Origin: Amblyornis subalaris
Taxonomy: Eukaryota > Chordata > Aves > Passeriformes > Ptilonorhynchidae
Assembly: GCA_018881555.1 (NCBI GenBank)
Contig: JACAXG010000132.1
Location: 1,189,676 to 1,253,675, forward strand
Direction of reading: 5' to 3'
Length of the DNA stretch: 64,000 bases
Part shown: positions 34,201-47,792 of the stretch, piece by piece
Numbering within the stretch: the first letter of the stretch is position 1
Layout: the number at the start of each line of letters is the position of its first letter
Program-made: the position numbers and the translations under genes
The notes under the pieces: generated by a model
Database searches by the model: none
Seen by the model: only the letters and a program-made list of their open reading frames with translations
What the model was told of the DNA's origin: nothing

Positions 34201-37200
34201 TTGATTTCTCCCCTTTTTTTATCCCAGTAATTAAGAGAAAGAACATTTTTGGAATTCAAAAAGAGAAGAAAAAACTCACAACTAAACCCCAAGCAGAAAA
34301 AGTTGTTTCCAAATATCATCCAAAACTAATATTTATAATTTTGCAAGGCATTTTTAATTAATCAAAATCAGACAAATGAAATAGTCTCAAGGCTGAGGCC
34401 TCAAATTAACATCTTTCAGCCACTCTGTCAAACCCAACAGCATCCTTTTCCCCCAACACACTAGGAGCACTNGCCCAGAGCACTCTGCACGTTATATCAG
34501 TGTCTCCCAAAAACCTCAGGTATGCTCAAGATTCACCTGACCATGATCAAAGACATACAAATACCCATTTGTCAATCTGATTTTCAGATTCTTGACCCTT
34601 TAGAATCCACCATACAGGCATTACTCAAGAATTTACACAAAGGCATGTTTTGCAGCAGACCATACCAAATAATTTAAAAAGCCCTTCTCAATGCCATTGG
34701 GAAAATTAAGTCTGAGTTACTGTTACTGGACTCTTGGGTGCTATTTCTTTATGAGGAATGAGATTAAAGTGCAATGTAAAAAAGTCAGTGGCAAAACACA
34801 ATTAACTGAAATTTAAGGTCCCCTAGTGAAAGTATCAACATTTCCCTTCGCTTCTGCATGGCTGTCTATTGCAATTTTGCACTGTTAACTCTCACAAGAA
34901 TTTAAGCCAAAAGATTATATGTCATCTTGGTTCAGAACCAGCTTCAGTAAATGCTTCAGGTCTTTTATTGGTACTCTGATTTATCAGGCAGTCTTATGTC
35001 CTAAAAGTATCCAGTCACTTAAATTNATGCAATTTCTACCAGGGTCAAAATGACACTTTCCATTGCCTACAAACTTCAGTCAAACCAACGACCTACTAAA
35101 AGTCACGACAAAAAAAGAGAATATTCTCCTTTCATTTACATGATTTGAGTTTTTATACATCTTTTTCACATCTTTTGTATCATCTAGCTGAGCTATTAAT
35201 GGAATTTGGAAAACAATTTGCCTTGTTTTCCTGCACTTTTGCAGGCCAATGTACTTTTCAGTTCTGACAAAGAAGAGATTTTAGTTTTTTCTGCCAAAAT
35301 GTGTAATCCAGTTATAAGTTGAATTGCCACTTTTTAAAGTCAATTCCCCGTGTACAGACTAGTCAGAATGAAGTGATCCACTGATACACTCAACTATTTG
35401 AGATTACAGGTAGAAGAGTGTTCAGGCCCCAGTACTGTAAAGGGGCATATCAAGAACCTGCCTTACAGGGGTCATAAGTCAACATGTGTATTCTAACAAG
35501 TTAATGGTTTTCACTTCTTCCAGCAGAGGACTCAAGTTCTCTACAGATTGATTATTCTGTGCGCTTGAAGACCTTTACATGACACCATAACCTATCAGCT
35601 GCTTTTTAATTTTGCATCACGCAACTGATCTTTCACTTCCTTTGTGTTTGTATTTGATATTTATCCGGTCAGGTCATCCTATCCTAGACATCAATCTGGT
35701 GTCCAAGTCATTTCTGTGACTCATTTTGTCCCCCTGCACGTCCTGCTCTGTGTAAGGTGTCTCCTCATTCCTTTTCATGCTGAAAGAGTTCCAAGAACTT
35801 TCAATCCAATGTGACTGAATAGCTCTATCCCAAGGACATCAGGACACTGTACAGCACCAGCTGTTCTGCTCATCTCCTCTATAAAACACATCAGTTTCAA
35901 CCTGATGAAGAGCAAACTCCATCTTCAACTCATTAATACAGCAGAAGTAAAGAGCTTTTGACCTGCTCAAGTGAGTCAGTTGAGGCACATCTAAATTTCA
36001 TANAGAAACACCTCTTGCTCGTCTGCATGATCCTATGGACCCTTGAGTATGCATAACTAAGGATTAAACTATTAGCAACATTTTATAGCACCTACTTCAC
36101 TCTTTTCTCACTCTGCCTCCTTCTGCTTTTTTTATGTCCTTAAAGTCTAAAAGATCTGTTTAATTCCCAGGGAATAGCAGATTCTTAATGTTACTTGGTT
36201 CCATTTGCAAGCCATCTTGTCCTTTCTCTTCACCTTGCATATCACCATCAATTATCTTTTTTATTGTATTCTACTAAGTAATTTTTCTGTTCTTTTGTAC
36301 CCTTCCAGTCCTCCTTTTTACTCTCTCACCCACTACTTGTGGGTTTTGTCATCCCAGCATCTCTTTCTTCCTGCTTTGTCACAGTGCAGTCTTGAACATC
36401 AATTACTTATTTTAGAATATTATTTTCATTTTTTTCCTTTGGCTCTGTCATCACTGCAATACTCCATCAGGTGCTCACTAAGCATCCAGAAGTGATACTT
36501 AAGTACTTGCCTTCAGCAGTGCAAACTGCTTACATGATCAGAAGCAAGAGCTCCAGAAGTCACAGGAAGAAGTAATTTTCTGACATTTTAGTTGAAATTT
36601 GAAGATCAATAACATCATCTAGGACAGCTACAGAAGTGAGCTGTGCTGACTAACTCAGCAGCAATTTCACAAGCTNGGGAGAATTTGCAGGATAATGATG
36701 ATAACTATGTTTTATACTGTGTTTCCTAATTTCTACTATAGATTTTTTTTATCTTCCATGACAATTTTTGCTGATGTATGTCCATGCAGAAATACCAGGC
36801 TAGAAGCTACTACAAGATCCTCTCAAACACCTACCTGCAAGCAAGAGACTGCTCAGTTGTTTTCCCACTTCNGCTTTTGTTTAAAGAGTCAGGCAGCAAA
36901 AGAATCCACATGCAGTCCTTAACTCAGGCCTGCAGATGCAGTCCCAATGCAAAGCTAAGCCAAGAAGAGAAGTTCATATAGAATTGGTACAGCAATGCCA
37001 ACTTCGGCCTNACAATTACTAGAGAAAGCAGCAACATGAGGCAATGTGGCAAAACCCTACNAAGATTATTTAGGAGAATTGCACACTAGAGCTGAGCACT
37101 CCATCCCACACAGAGCCAGGTTTGCCCGTACATCCTTTCTGTCTGAGGGGCAGAACTACAGCCTTCAGCAAGCCAGTAGTGCNTGTGAAGCAAGAGGAGC

Positions 37201-37639
37201 AGAGATGCAGCTCAGAGCGCCTCAGTCACTGCCTTATTGCACGGCTTGTTCCCTGCCTGTGCCCAGCAGTCCGATTTGGGCAGCTATTTGTCAGCCCACT
37301 TACAAGGGCTGCATTCAGCAAGATACCAAAGTACACAATTATCACTATTTTAGGGCCAAGCACAATCACAGTGACAGACTGCATCTGTACTCAGCATTAG
37401 AATTGCTTTTAGTGAACTCAGGGCTAGATAAGCCATCCATGGAGCACACAATGCTGATGAAACACCTCCATGCTCTCTCGGCTTTCTCTGCTTGTTCTCT
37501 AAACACCAAATTCACCAGGATCAATCAATTTTTCCCAGTAAAACCCAATCCCTGAGCCCACACTGCTCCTGACACTCCCAGCCTGAAGCACATTGTAAAG
37601 GCATTAGTCTCTGCCTGTTCTGTTCCCTGCTGCCACTAA

Positions 37640-37960
37640 CACTGGGGAGGAAATTAACTTTAGCAGGCAGAGCAGCCAGGACAATTATTACTTCAGTCAG
37701 GGAAAGCAAAGTATTATGTTTTCCCATCTCTATTATGAAGGAACTCGAAAGCCTTAGAAAGGTCATTATTGATGGGCGTGAATAAGTTTGTAAATCTATT
37801 ATGCTGCATATCNCCTAGACAACTTGTTTTCCTGGGTTCTGACTTGTATAATCAGTGAAAAACTGGGGCAGGGTGAGGGGGATCTGGAGGGAGAAAAGGC
37901 CCTTTTCTGCCTGCTAATTAAATCATAAATAATGGCAGAGAACACAAGCTATCCATTTTC
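37640..37960. other. Candidate conserved non-coding block
   Basis: A non-repetitive block holds GGAAATTAACTTTAGCAGG, ACAATTATTACTTCAG, CATTATTGATGGGCGTGAA, GTAAATCTATTATGC and CTAATTAAATCATAAATAATGG. The dense TAAT, ATTA and TTGATGG words resemble homeodomain and PBX/HOX-type sites. There is no ORF through most of it, and no transposon signature. Confidence 0.3.
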
Positions 37961-38079
37961 TGTATAGAAACAAATCCCCAGGGGCTGACTACCTCCTTTA
38001 CTAACCCATCATAAACTTCATACACAGTTTCTCATGAACTGTTTTGGGTTTTTTGATGAAAGAAAAACCTTTGAAATCA

Positions 38080-38265
38080 ATATGTTTAAATGAAGCAGCA
38101 TTAAAATGCCTTGTTTTGATAATTGGAATAAAATTGTTTTAAAATGCTCATTTCAAGCTTCACGATGAATTTGCCCACAAAGTTTCAAATCTGATGCTTT
38201 AATTGTTCCATCTTGCAAAATAAATATTTTTAATAATACTGCATTATCCCAGTTCATGATGGACA
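38080..38265. other. Candidate conserved non-coding block
   Basis: AT-rich sequence with GATAATTGGAATAAAATTG, CATTTCAAGCTTCACGATG, GATGCTTTAATTGTTCC and AATAAATATTTTTAATAATACTG. It appears to continue the block 120 bp upstream and may be part of one regulatory cluster. Confidence 0.27.
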
Positions 38266-41200
38266 CAGCAATTCAGGAGAGGTACACCTTCCTCACAGAA
38301 GAAAAAAAAAAAATCTGATTTTTACCCCTATGAGCATGGCTGTGACTAGAAACCAGACCAGGGTTTGAGTGGCAGATAAAATGACTTTTCCTTCCCACAG
38401 TTTGTTGGGAAATAGGGANAGCTACTGAGCCTCACAGATGTCTCTTGGACAGGGCGGTGGGTATCCCACAAGAGAACAGCATCTCTACACCTAAGCTACT
38501 CTTAAGGTACTAGATGTTTGACTTCATACTAAGGTAAAAGGAGGCTCTATCCCTTAGATGCCACCTTAACTTTTCTGTCTTTTCTTTTATTTCAGCAGCT
38601 GATGCAGTATTAGCTAAAATTGGTTCAACATCAACTTTTACTAAGTCACTTTACCGTTCCTTATTTCCCTGCTAAGGAATTTCCTCCTCGCTCGTTGCAA
38701 ACTCAAACTTCTCCCCNTACACACGATTCCATTTTCAAGGGGGCAAGAAAGGAGAGCAAAAGAGGATCCAGGAAGAAGAGATGCTTGCAGAAGTCATCTC
38801 TAAAATCAATTTGAGTAGTGCTTCATCTCCTCTCCAATCTCGCCATGCTATATCCCAAGTGTCTCACTTAAACTGTAACTAATGAGCAAAACCAACAAGC
38901 TCAGCCGTGAGGCAACACCTGCAGCAGAGCCTCTGCTGTGGTATCAGGTGGCAGAGTTCAGCAGTCCCCACGGGCATCCTCACAACTCCAGAAGAAACCA
39001 CAATCTCCCTTTCCAATTTATTTCTTGCCAGTCAAAGCCTTAGGCCTGTATTTAAATTTTGTACTCTAGATTTACACACAGATGTAATCCCACCAACTCC
39101 AGAGGCAGCTGCTTCATTACAAGCTGAGTGAAAATAACCACGGCAGCAGCTGACAACTGATTCGTCCATTCCCAGTTTGAAGAAGTAAAAAAGGTCTCTG
39201 ACTAAACCAAGCTACTGCATAAAATACAGAGGCNGATCAGCTAAGTGGAAAAAGGGGTTTTGATAGGAAAAACGTAACTGATTCTGTCACTAAGAAATGA
39301 GGCATTTTCCTAACGACAAAACATTACCTAAGGGATCACAAGAGCTTGTTTCAAATCCTGGGTGCATCTTAGCATAAGAGCCTCTCCACATTGTCATCAT
39401 GGAAACTTCATCAAGATGTATGTACATTTTCTTATCTTGGCGAGTCTGGAGAAAACTCCAAAACAAAACAGGAGTTTTTGCCACAGGACAGAAGCAGCCC
39501 AAAGTTACATTGAATTACAACTACAGGACAATTCCACAGCAACATGGCAGGCAGCAGACTGCAATATTTATTTCTAAAGGTACTTAAACGCAATTGCTAT
39601 TTTAGCATTATGAGAGCACTAAATGTTCATCAAGACACTGTCACAAATATAATGCGTGCAGCCACATCTCCTGTGTTTGCCTACAAGTTTCCCATTTGAA
39701 AACCACAGGAACTCAGTCCTAAATCCCCCAAGAAAGTTTTACAATAGTGCTAGAAAATAACTGAAGCGTAAGAACCACCTAGTCCTTCCTTGGGATCAGC
39801 ACNTGTCAGAGTAGTCAGCAGTAAACCAGATTAGAAACTCAAGCCCTGTGCTGGGCCTAGAAACAAGTAGTACTTCACAGGGGGGAAAAAAATAAAAAAA
39901 AAAAGCCTGAACACTTATGTCTCCAAGACAGAAGATGAAAGAAAAAAGCTCCCCACTTTCTTTCCCCACTTTGATTTAAAAGGCCTTAGGCAATCAGGCT
40001 GCCCCTTGAAAGGGCCTGTTATTTATCACTTCCATCAGGTTACACATACCCTTAGCCCAGTGTTTCTGATGACAGTTCTGCTCTACCGTGCAGAAGAAAA
40101 GCCAAAGCACCAAAATAAGCACACATTCTACAAGTCTCAAAAAATGCTCTAGTTCAAGAAGAAAGCAGATATTTAGACTTCATCCACTGCTCCAATAGTG
40201 ATTTGACTAAAGATGAAGAACAGAAGAAACATTTTTCTTCTATTAAATAGGAAAACAAGTAACAGAAATAACTTTTTTAAGCTATGCCTTGAATTTCTTT
40301 AACTTTTTAGCTTTCCCCAGAATCCACACAGTACTTCAAGGAAAGAACTCTGTTCCTACAGTGGGCTATACCAGTGAGTGAGACCAAAACAGACCCAAAA
40401 GGCTCTGGAGCACTAACTCAAGCATGGTTCTGTTTATTCCTCCTGGAGAAGGCAAGTATACTTGCCTACTTTGTGAGGTGATATTAAAGCACCTTGCAGA
40501 CTCCTGCAGTGTGCTGCTGTTTTCACAGAAGAGGGAAAGGATGGAGGGACAGCTCAGTGGTACGGGACAGTCCCCTGGCCCTTTCTGGGTGTGGGCAGGA
40601 GCCCAGCAGCAGCCTCTTTACACCTGGGGGAGGCAGGTAGGAGCCTAGGCGAACAAGAGGATCAAAACAAGGGAGCNGATGGAGGTCTTGGAAGCAGGAA
40701 AACAAACACACAATGTGCAAAGTAAAAATCACTGGGCTGCAGGATGCAGGAACGAGAATGCCTGTAGCAGCAGAGCCAAAGGCAGGTCCTTCAACATGCC
40801 CAGAGAGAAGTGCCAGTCGCCACAGAAACAGGCAAATCCTAAAGAGCAAGACACAGATGTCTCCAGGAGTGTTGTAACACTGCACAGCACTGATCTGACA
40901 CAAGAAATTTTTGTCAACTCACACACCAAGACAGATTTCTCATCCTTAAGAGATTCTGCTGCACCGTACACTACTCAGTTTTTATCCAGACGTTTTTCTT
41001 TACCTTCAAAACTGACATGTCTTAATCAAAAACCACCTTGTTATCAGTATCACTCTTTTTCTGCAGTACTTTCTGCGCAAGTGTATATCAGTCCTCATTT
41101 GCCTCCTGCTGGGGAATGTGGATGTGCTCTCCCAAACCTGGCCCAAGGCCTAGCCACAACCTTACTTATCTTTCTGCTTCTAACAGCTCCAGTTAAATGG

Positions 41201-41989
41201 TAGTTTTATGTCAGGAAAATGGAAAACATCTGGAGCAAAAAAACCCCACCGCTGTCCTTCCTCTTCACTGGTCACCTACACAGCCCCACTGCTCAGACAG
41301 CTGAAAGCAGGGGATCTCCATGGAGTGGAATTTTACATATAGACTCCATCAACCCCACCCTCCCTTCCATGCAACCAGCAACCCCTTTGGGTCCAAGGCT
41401 GTCAGGCTACATAATTAAAGGCGCAGAGTGAATACAAACTGGCTGGGATCAGAAGCAGCCTGGTAATATCATCAGTAAGAGCCAGAGCACCCCGAGAAGC
41501 CCACAGTTTCCCTCAACACAGAGGAAAATTTTTAGCCCAGCATCCTCATTTGAAACCCACAAGGATGAGCCGAAGAAACTCTCCCTAGGAAGTCCTGCAA
41601 ATTGAAGGGTGCTTTTGCCTCAAGGAGGGTAACAGACTTAGAGTGCTTTTTGGGGTTGTACAAAACTTGCTATGGAGTCTTCAAGTAAATGACTCTGGAA
41701 TCTATCCAGAAGAAAGAGGATACGAGCAAGTGAGCTATGAGAAAAGCTTCAGGAGAGAATTTTTGTCTGATTAGATATCAGAGAGCCATAGAAAACAACC
41801 TCAGGCTGCTCTGGGATCATGAGAGCTTACCTTAAATTCTATCAGTAGGAAAATTCTAGCAGAAAAACATAGCCTAAAACTTTACCTGGAAAATAGTCAA
41901 AGTGGAAAGAGTAAATAAAAGCATCAAGTGTCACAGCCTGACCCAAAACACTGGAGGCATGAAAACACTTGTTTCAGAGAATGACTGTT

Positions 41990-42560
41990 ATTTGCTTTAG
42001 TCAAGGTTTTCAGAGATATTTACCCCCAGTCCCTTCTTTACCTGCACTCAAGTAATAATTAAATCTCAGTACTGTATGTACAATGCAGGTGCTTTACAAT
42101 TTTCTGTGTGCATGATTAAAATTACTTCTAGACAAGAACGGTAGCTGTGGATATGAATGCAATGTTTCAGCATTAAGTTTAATATCAGCAGGCAGGAGAG
42201 TAATTAGTTAATGGGCATGCAGAGCTTTTAGAAAAGGGAGAAAGCATTAATTATTATTTCTTATATTTTAAATTTCTCTAATAGACAGAGTCCTCCCAGA
42301 GTACCTCTAAAGATTTATTTCAATTCAGGTATTGTTTTATACATTGAAATTCAGGCTTGAAATTAGCTGTTGCCCAGGGAATTGGTAATGGCTATTATTC
42401 CTAATGTTTTTTTTTTTTCCTTGAGAAGTAAATCCCATACTCTTAAAGAGTAACTCACAAAAGGCATTAACGATTCTGCACCACAATTGTCAGCAAATGC
42501 ACAAATTTGCCTAATTCAGCAGTCATTTTCAAGGCAAGCTTTTATTAAAGTGTCCCTGAC
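41990..42560. other. Candidate conserved non-coding block
   Basis: About 570 bp of AT-rich, non-repetitive sequence carry CAAGTAATAATTAAATC, CATGATTAAAATTACTTC, AGAGTAATTAGTTAATGGGC, AAAGCATTAATTATTATTTC and AATTGGTAATGGCTATTATTCC. This is the densest run of TAATTA-type homeodomain core words in the window. A 12-base T tract at 42407-42418 interrupts it. No Ns fall within it. Confidence 0.33.
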
Positions 42561-43729
42561 CACCACATAAGCATTCACACTGTGTTTTATACAAACTACA
42601 GGAATTTTTTTTTTGTTTTTTTGCACCAGCAATTTACAGGATTGACCGAGTTCAGAGGAAGGTTACTCAAAAACTTAGCTTCATGCAGGGGCAGAGCAGT
42701 CTGATCAGCAGCATAGCTTCAGACATGTGATGGAGTGACAATAAGGGAGCTGTATGCTTTTCAATTTCAGAAGCCACTTTCCCTAGGGGAAGCTTTCATT
42801 AAAGCCACACATGTAGCAGAAATTAAATGGTGACAATGCAGGGCCAGCAGGAAGAAGCAGTGGTCTTTCCAGGTAAACACAAACAAGAAACTCTCCCATG
42901 AAGCGTAATGGCTTCACACCATTTTAGGCAAAAACAGAGCTGCTGGCATTCAGATTTTGGAGTGACTCTAAATGTCATCACACCCAGCTTGTTTCCTGGC
43001 ATTCCCAGTGACCAGCAGATCCGTGTGCTATGCCTCGGTGGCATTAGCTGGTAGCAGGTCTGTCTTTGTCACCTGGCACCATCTTGCAGTTCACAGACAG
43101 AAAAAGACTGAGCCTTCCACACCACCAGACTGAGCCCATCACCAAACAGGAGCTCTGCTGCTGACACAGCATGGAAATAGCTGATGCCAAAGTCAAAGCT
43201 CTGCCCCTCACCCTCTGTTCCCTGCCCTTCACCAAAGTCACTGTGACCACAAGGCACTTCCCAGAGACGAGCCTGAGATGCACCACTCCCTGCCAAGCAA
43301 AGAAACTCTTCTGGGAACAGCCCAGGTGACCCCTGTCAGGAAATTCAAGTTCCCACTCTGGCCCCAGCTGACTTTCTACAAGGAAAATGATGCTGATTTC
43401 CAGAACCATTGCTGCATTTGGAGTACAAACTGTTTTCCATGGCATAGCTGCAGCATTCAAAGGGAGAAACTACAATAGTTATGCTGGTTATCCAGCTGTC
43501 AAGAAAAAACTATTCCCACCAGCAGAGCAAGAAAGAAGTTGTTCAAGACAAGGTTCTACATCCATTATTTACATTTTGCATCACTGCCAGCCTTATTAGT
43601 ACACATATACAAACTGAAGGATTTTTTTATCCTCTTTCAGAGGTTATTAAGTATTCCCTGCACTATTTCCCATGTGAATCTAGTAAGGTATATAAGCAGA
43701 TACTGATTCACACTTGTTAAAGACTTCGC

Positions 43730-44340
43730 CATTGTCCCCTAATTATTGTTTGTACTAATTAAAATACTGTATGCAGATAGAGTCAACACTAAGTGACACC
43801 AGATTGAAAGCATCTAAGCAATTCATCATGCTGCTAAAATATGCAGGCATGTTTCTCAGCACTAGAACATCTCCTTTCTAATTTAGAGGTGAATTAGGCA
43901 TTGCTGCAAGTTTGTGACTCAAAGATAATTGCAAGACACTTTTNCTGGCTTCTTGTGTTTTCAATTTGTGATTACTGCAAGAAGTTTAANAGCAGCTGTA
44001 ATTCTCTGTGCCGCCCCAGAAGTCCCCAAGGGGCAGGCCACAATGCCAGTTTCTCAGAAGTAACCCATTACACTTGCTTGCTATAAAGAGCAGAATGTAA
44101 AACAAATTTGAAATAGAATGTAATTAAGAACTCTTTTGCCAAGAACCATTTCCCTTCAGGACATTATTCAGAAAGTCTGAGTGTTTTGATGAAAACAAGT
44201 AAAGATGAATCCCCTGGCCAACTAGCAAGGGCTACCTCTCATGACAATTACTTTCTTAAAAATTAAGAAACTCCATCAATTGTCTACTCACTGTAGACTA
44301 AGCTGAAACAATGTTTTCTAAGTTGCTTAATGTTGAGTCA
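43730..44340. other. Candidate conserved non-coding block
   Basis: The segment opens with CCTAATTATTGTTTGTACTAA and contains AGCAATTCATCATGCTGC, GTGAATTAGGCATTGC, GAATGTAATTAAGAAC and CATGACAATTACTTTC. It closes with TTGCTTAATGTTGAGTCAC, in which TGAGTCA (44334-44340) is a perfect AP-1 core. Two Ns lie near 43.94-43.99 kb. The non-repetitive, motif-dense character suggests an enhancer. Confidence 0.28.
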
Positions 44341-46263
44341 CATTGCTTAGCTCACAAGAGACAAGTACCTAAACTCCCCACGAAGCAGGTAAAAATAAGG
44401 AAAGACAAATAGGCTTTTCAGAACATAGTCCATGAGCCAATTTCTCATACTGAAGGCTAGAAAAAAATACAAAGGTTTGCCATCCTATGGGTTTGGGTTT
44501 TTCCCAAGTTCTACCTGTAGTGCCAAATAGCCTTGAGCAGCTCGTTCCAGTCACTTCAGGAGGAAAAAGGAAAAAAATGCCTGTATTTAGTGATATGATT
44601 GAAACCAATTAGAGAACAGCGGAAGCAAGACTACAAGCAGCAAGATATCGGTACTGAGCTGTTGCACATCTGTAACAAACCCATATAACCAAGATCAAAG
44701 TACAGCTGACATCATTTCATCCTATAGCACTTAAAGACAACAAAAAACTTCACCAAAACCAAGGCAGTCAATATGAGAAAATTCTAATCCCCCAGAACTC
44801 CCTCAGCCCAGAAGTTCCTATTGCAACCTGGTACTAAACAGCCAGACCACAAATCTTAATTTCGATTAAATGGGGGGAGCACACCCACACAATCCCTGGA
44901 CATCTCCCATATTGAATCCCTTCAGCTTTGCAACAAGCCAGCACAAGAAGTGTTGGGAGTGCCTGGGAAGGGATCTGTCACCACCGCCTGGACATCCTAC
45001 TGAGTTAAACTGGGCAAGGCTCAGTGCTGCACCCAGAGACAACCAGAGTGTGCCAGTGGTGATCATCTCTCCTCAGACAGAGCTGCATTGTCAGGAATAG
45101 TGAAAGTATGTTAAACATCATCCCTGACCACCACAGCAAAGCCCGGTGCACTCAATGCTGCCAAGTATTACAAGAGAATTCCTCATCACCTTCCAACAAG
45201 TGCTTCAGTGACTCTTCATCTTAGTCCTTCCTAAAGAGGCACCACACTGGCCTGAAATTCTTTAATTTCCTTAAAGTACGTAATTCCTTTAAACACACAG
45301 AAAGGTTTTGTTGTACGTTAGAAAGCATATGCCCCAGGGCCCTACCATCACAGTATCTCCATAACCATAGCTCACTTGTGAATCAGATGAAAGAGACTAA
45401 AAAACGAACAAGCAGAAACTGCTCTCAAAGTCAAGGCAAACACATTTTTAAGGCATGAAAACAAGAAAGGGAATGTGGAGTTCCCAGCAGAGGAATACAA
45501 CAGAATTATATATCAAATACCCCATCACTGCAGGCAGATCATGAACATCACCGCCAGCACCACACGCTGCCTCAGCTCCAATCAAACCTCCCAAAGCATA
45601 CTTGTATTTACAAGTAGATTTTGCATCTCCTCAAAACACAATCAGCTACAAGAAAGCTTAAGGGTCCCAAGGACACACAAATATGAACCACAAATCTGGG
45701 GCTTGGTGTTATATAACAGCAACTCCAGATGAGAAAAAGGACAGTGAAGACTCCAAAACTAGGGAAAGAAGAGTAATGGAGCAGGCTATTTTAAAACAAA
45801 ATAAAATCATTACAGAACACAACAGCCTATTCTCAAATTTCTTCACCCCAGACTTCACATCAGCTCGGCAGGTCAGAGCAGAACTCTTACGAGACACTTC
45901 ACGGTCTTTGTCTGACAGGGTACATGATGCATCCTTAACACAGCACCTCTTATAAGGGGGAAGAAACGCATAATAGTTTACCTGCAAAGGGCTCCAAGAC
46001 TTTGCAGGCAACTGTCACATATGCTTTCAGTATCCTGGGCAGGACAATCTCTCAAAATGAAAACGACTGTTCAAGATAAAAATGATCCTATACAGCAACG
46101 CTGCACCTGGGAATTCACNAAGAACAGAGGGAGGAGATGTTTCCTAACACCAAAGCAATGCAGACAACAGAGGTGTTTGTAGTGTCCCAGCCAGACTTGC
46201 AAGGCTTCACTTCTTTCTGGAATGGCCTGAATGCCTGCAGGAATACACATCACCCTAAGGGTA

Positions 46264-46278
46264 TTTTTTTTTTTTTTT
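46264..46278. repeat. T15 homopolymer
   Basis: Fifteen uninterrupted T bases. On the minus strand this is a poly(A) run, but no retrocopy or SINE body is recognisable beside it. Confidence 0.9.
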
Positions 46279-47735
46279 GTGAGCATGAAGGACAGTTTTG
46301 AAATGCTGGAGCTTAACAATGGATATTTGGACATGCCTGAGCAGAATTTGTACCAAGAATTCCATAGCCACCTTGGGGACACTCACAAGAAACCCTTACA
46401 GGGTGGCTACCAGTAAGGCATTATTTTGCTGGGGCTTGAGTTGACTAGATGCATTGGAACAGGAACTCACTGTCAAACCAAGAGCCGGCTCTGCATTTGG
46501 AGTAGAGATAATCTTGCAGCTTTTGTCTCTTCCCTGTTTAGCCAGGCCTCACCACCAGGACGTTTTTCATATGCAAGCCGATGCTTTACACTCCTCTAAG
46601 GAGGATCATTAAAATACTTCAGAATGCTTCTACCTACGTTTTAAAAGATGAAGGATTCCACTGGAAAGAGTAAGAAGCTTCATTCCTCCCTCTTTGTGAA
46701 AGAAAATGAAGATGTTCAGGTGGAAGCAGCTGCAGAGATAGCATGTAGATAAACCAGAACAGCATGGGACAAGTGGGGAGAGCTCCAGCGTGCTCCTCTA
46801 CAGAGGTCTGGGAGGAAGGACATGTCCCTGCAGCAGCTCTGAAGCCTTCTCTTGTTCATATCTAAATATCTGCCAAGCTTCATGGTCAGGTCCAACAGCC
46901 ACACCCACACAAATCCACTTCTTCATGCAGCACACTTGTTTATAGACATTGCAGAGCCTTTACCCATTTGCTCAACTTTTCAAAGCTGGATTGCTGAATA
47001 AGGTCTTCACTCAGTGAAAGACCATTATTCACACAGCAGTGTTTGTTAGAAACCAAAACAATATATTATTCATACAGAATTGTTCCATTCAGTCAGCCTC
47101 ACACTTCCAACACCTCATTTTTCCTACTTAGTCTAGCACAGCATTTTCCTGAAATTGGGCATAAGGCTGAGAATTTTTGATTTACTTCTTCTAGGCCACT
47201 TGATATCTACTAAACTAAAAGGAGTGCTACCACATACACACAGAAAAATAGCCTTATTTCCCCCCACTCTCACTGAATTATCCTTCAACTCTTTGAGGAA
47301 GATCCACTCCCTGCTGAGTAACACACTCCATTTATCACCACCTGCAGAGAACCCTGCTACAGGCACTGGCTCTGTGTTGCAGCACCTCACAGTCTGCTCT
47401 GAAAGTTACAGAGGAGTGCAAAATATGTAAATTGTACCCACTATTTAACACATCACCTTTCACCTATAAACTGTCTGAAAATTCAAACTGAACCAACATG
47501 AAAAGTGTCTATTACATTTCCCTAAACTAAAACTTGTACACAAGTTTTGGCTCCTCATATTTCAGTTAAACAAAAACCTCTGGCTACTACTATATGTTGA
47601 TAAAACAAAGGGTCTAGTTGGTTATGAATTATTGATTCACAAATGCATTGACAAGAAAGCAAAGTGTCATTTAGCATACAAGAGAGAAAACAATTAACAG
47701 CACAGAACACAAAATTTGTTCCTCTATTACATAAC

Positions 47736-47792
47736 AGACTTTCTATCACTAAATAGACAGTCTATCACTAATTAAGTAGTCTGCACTAAATG
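47736..47792. repeat. Decayed 19-20-bp tandem repeat, three copies
   Basis: Three successive units (47736, 47755 and 47775) share AGAC/AGTAG, then TCT, then CACTAA. The first two share TCTATCACTAA exactly and the third is shortened to TCTGCACTAA. Confidence 0.75.

Larger units (their letters stand above)
24471..37600. other. Large gene-poor stretch
   Basis: Thirteen kilobases without a recognised gene or further clear transposon. It contains small repeats (26.4 kb), a 13-base A run at 26749-26761, an imperfect hairpin at 31.2 kb and one exon-shaped minus-strand ORF near 25.6 kb. Single Ns are frequent. ORFs of 100-170 codons at 28.5-28.8, 29.8-30.1 and 37.0-37.6 kb contain Ns or overlap in several frames and show no domain. 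Confidence 0.5.

Noticed and set aside
37046..37555. 169-codon plus-strand ORF
   Set aside because: Contains two ambiguous codons, so its continuity is uncertain, and a second plus frame is open across it. No recognisable family.
40679..41203. 174-codon plus-strand ORF
   Set aside because: Low-information composition, overlapped by two minus-strand ORFs, no domain, and no upstream promoter or splice signals recognised.
43044..43460. 138-codon minus-strand ORF
   Set aside because: A second minus frame is open for 75 codons and plus-strand ORFs overlap. No homology recognised.
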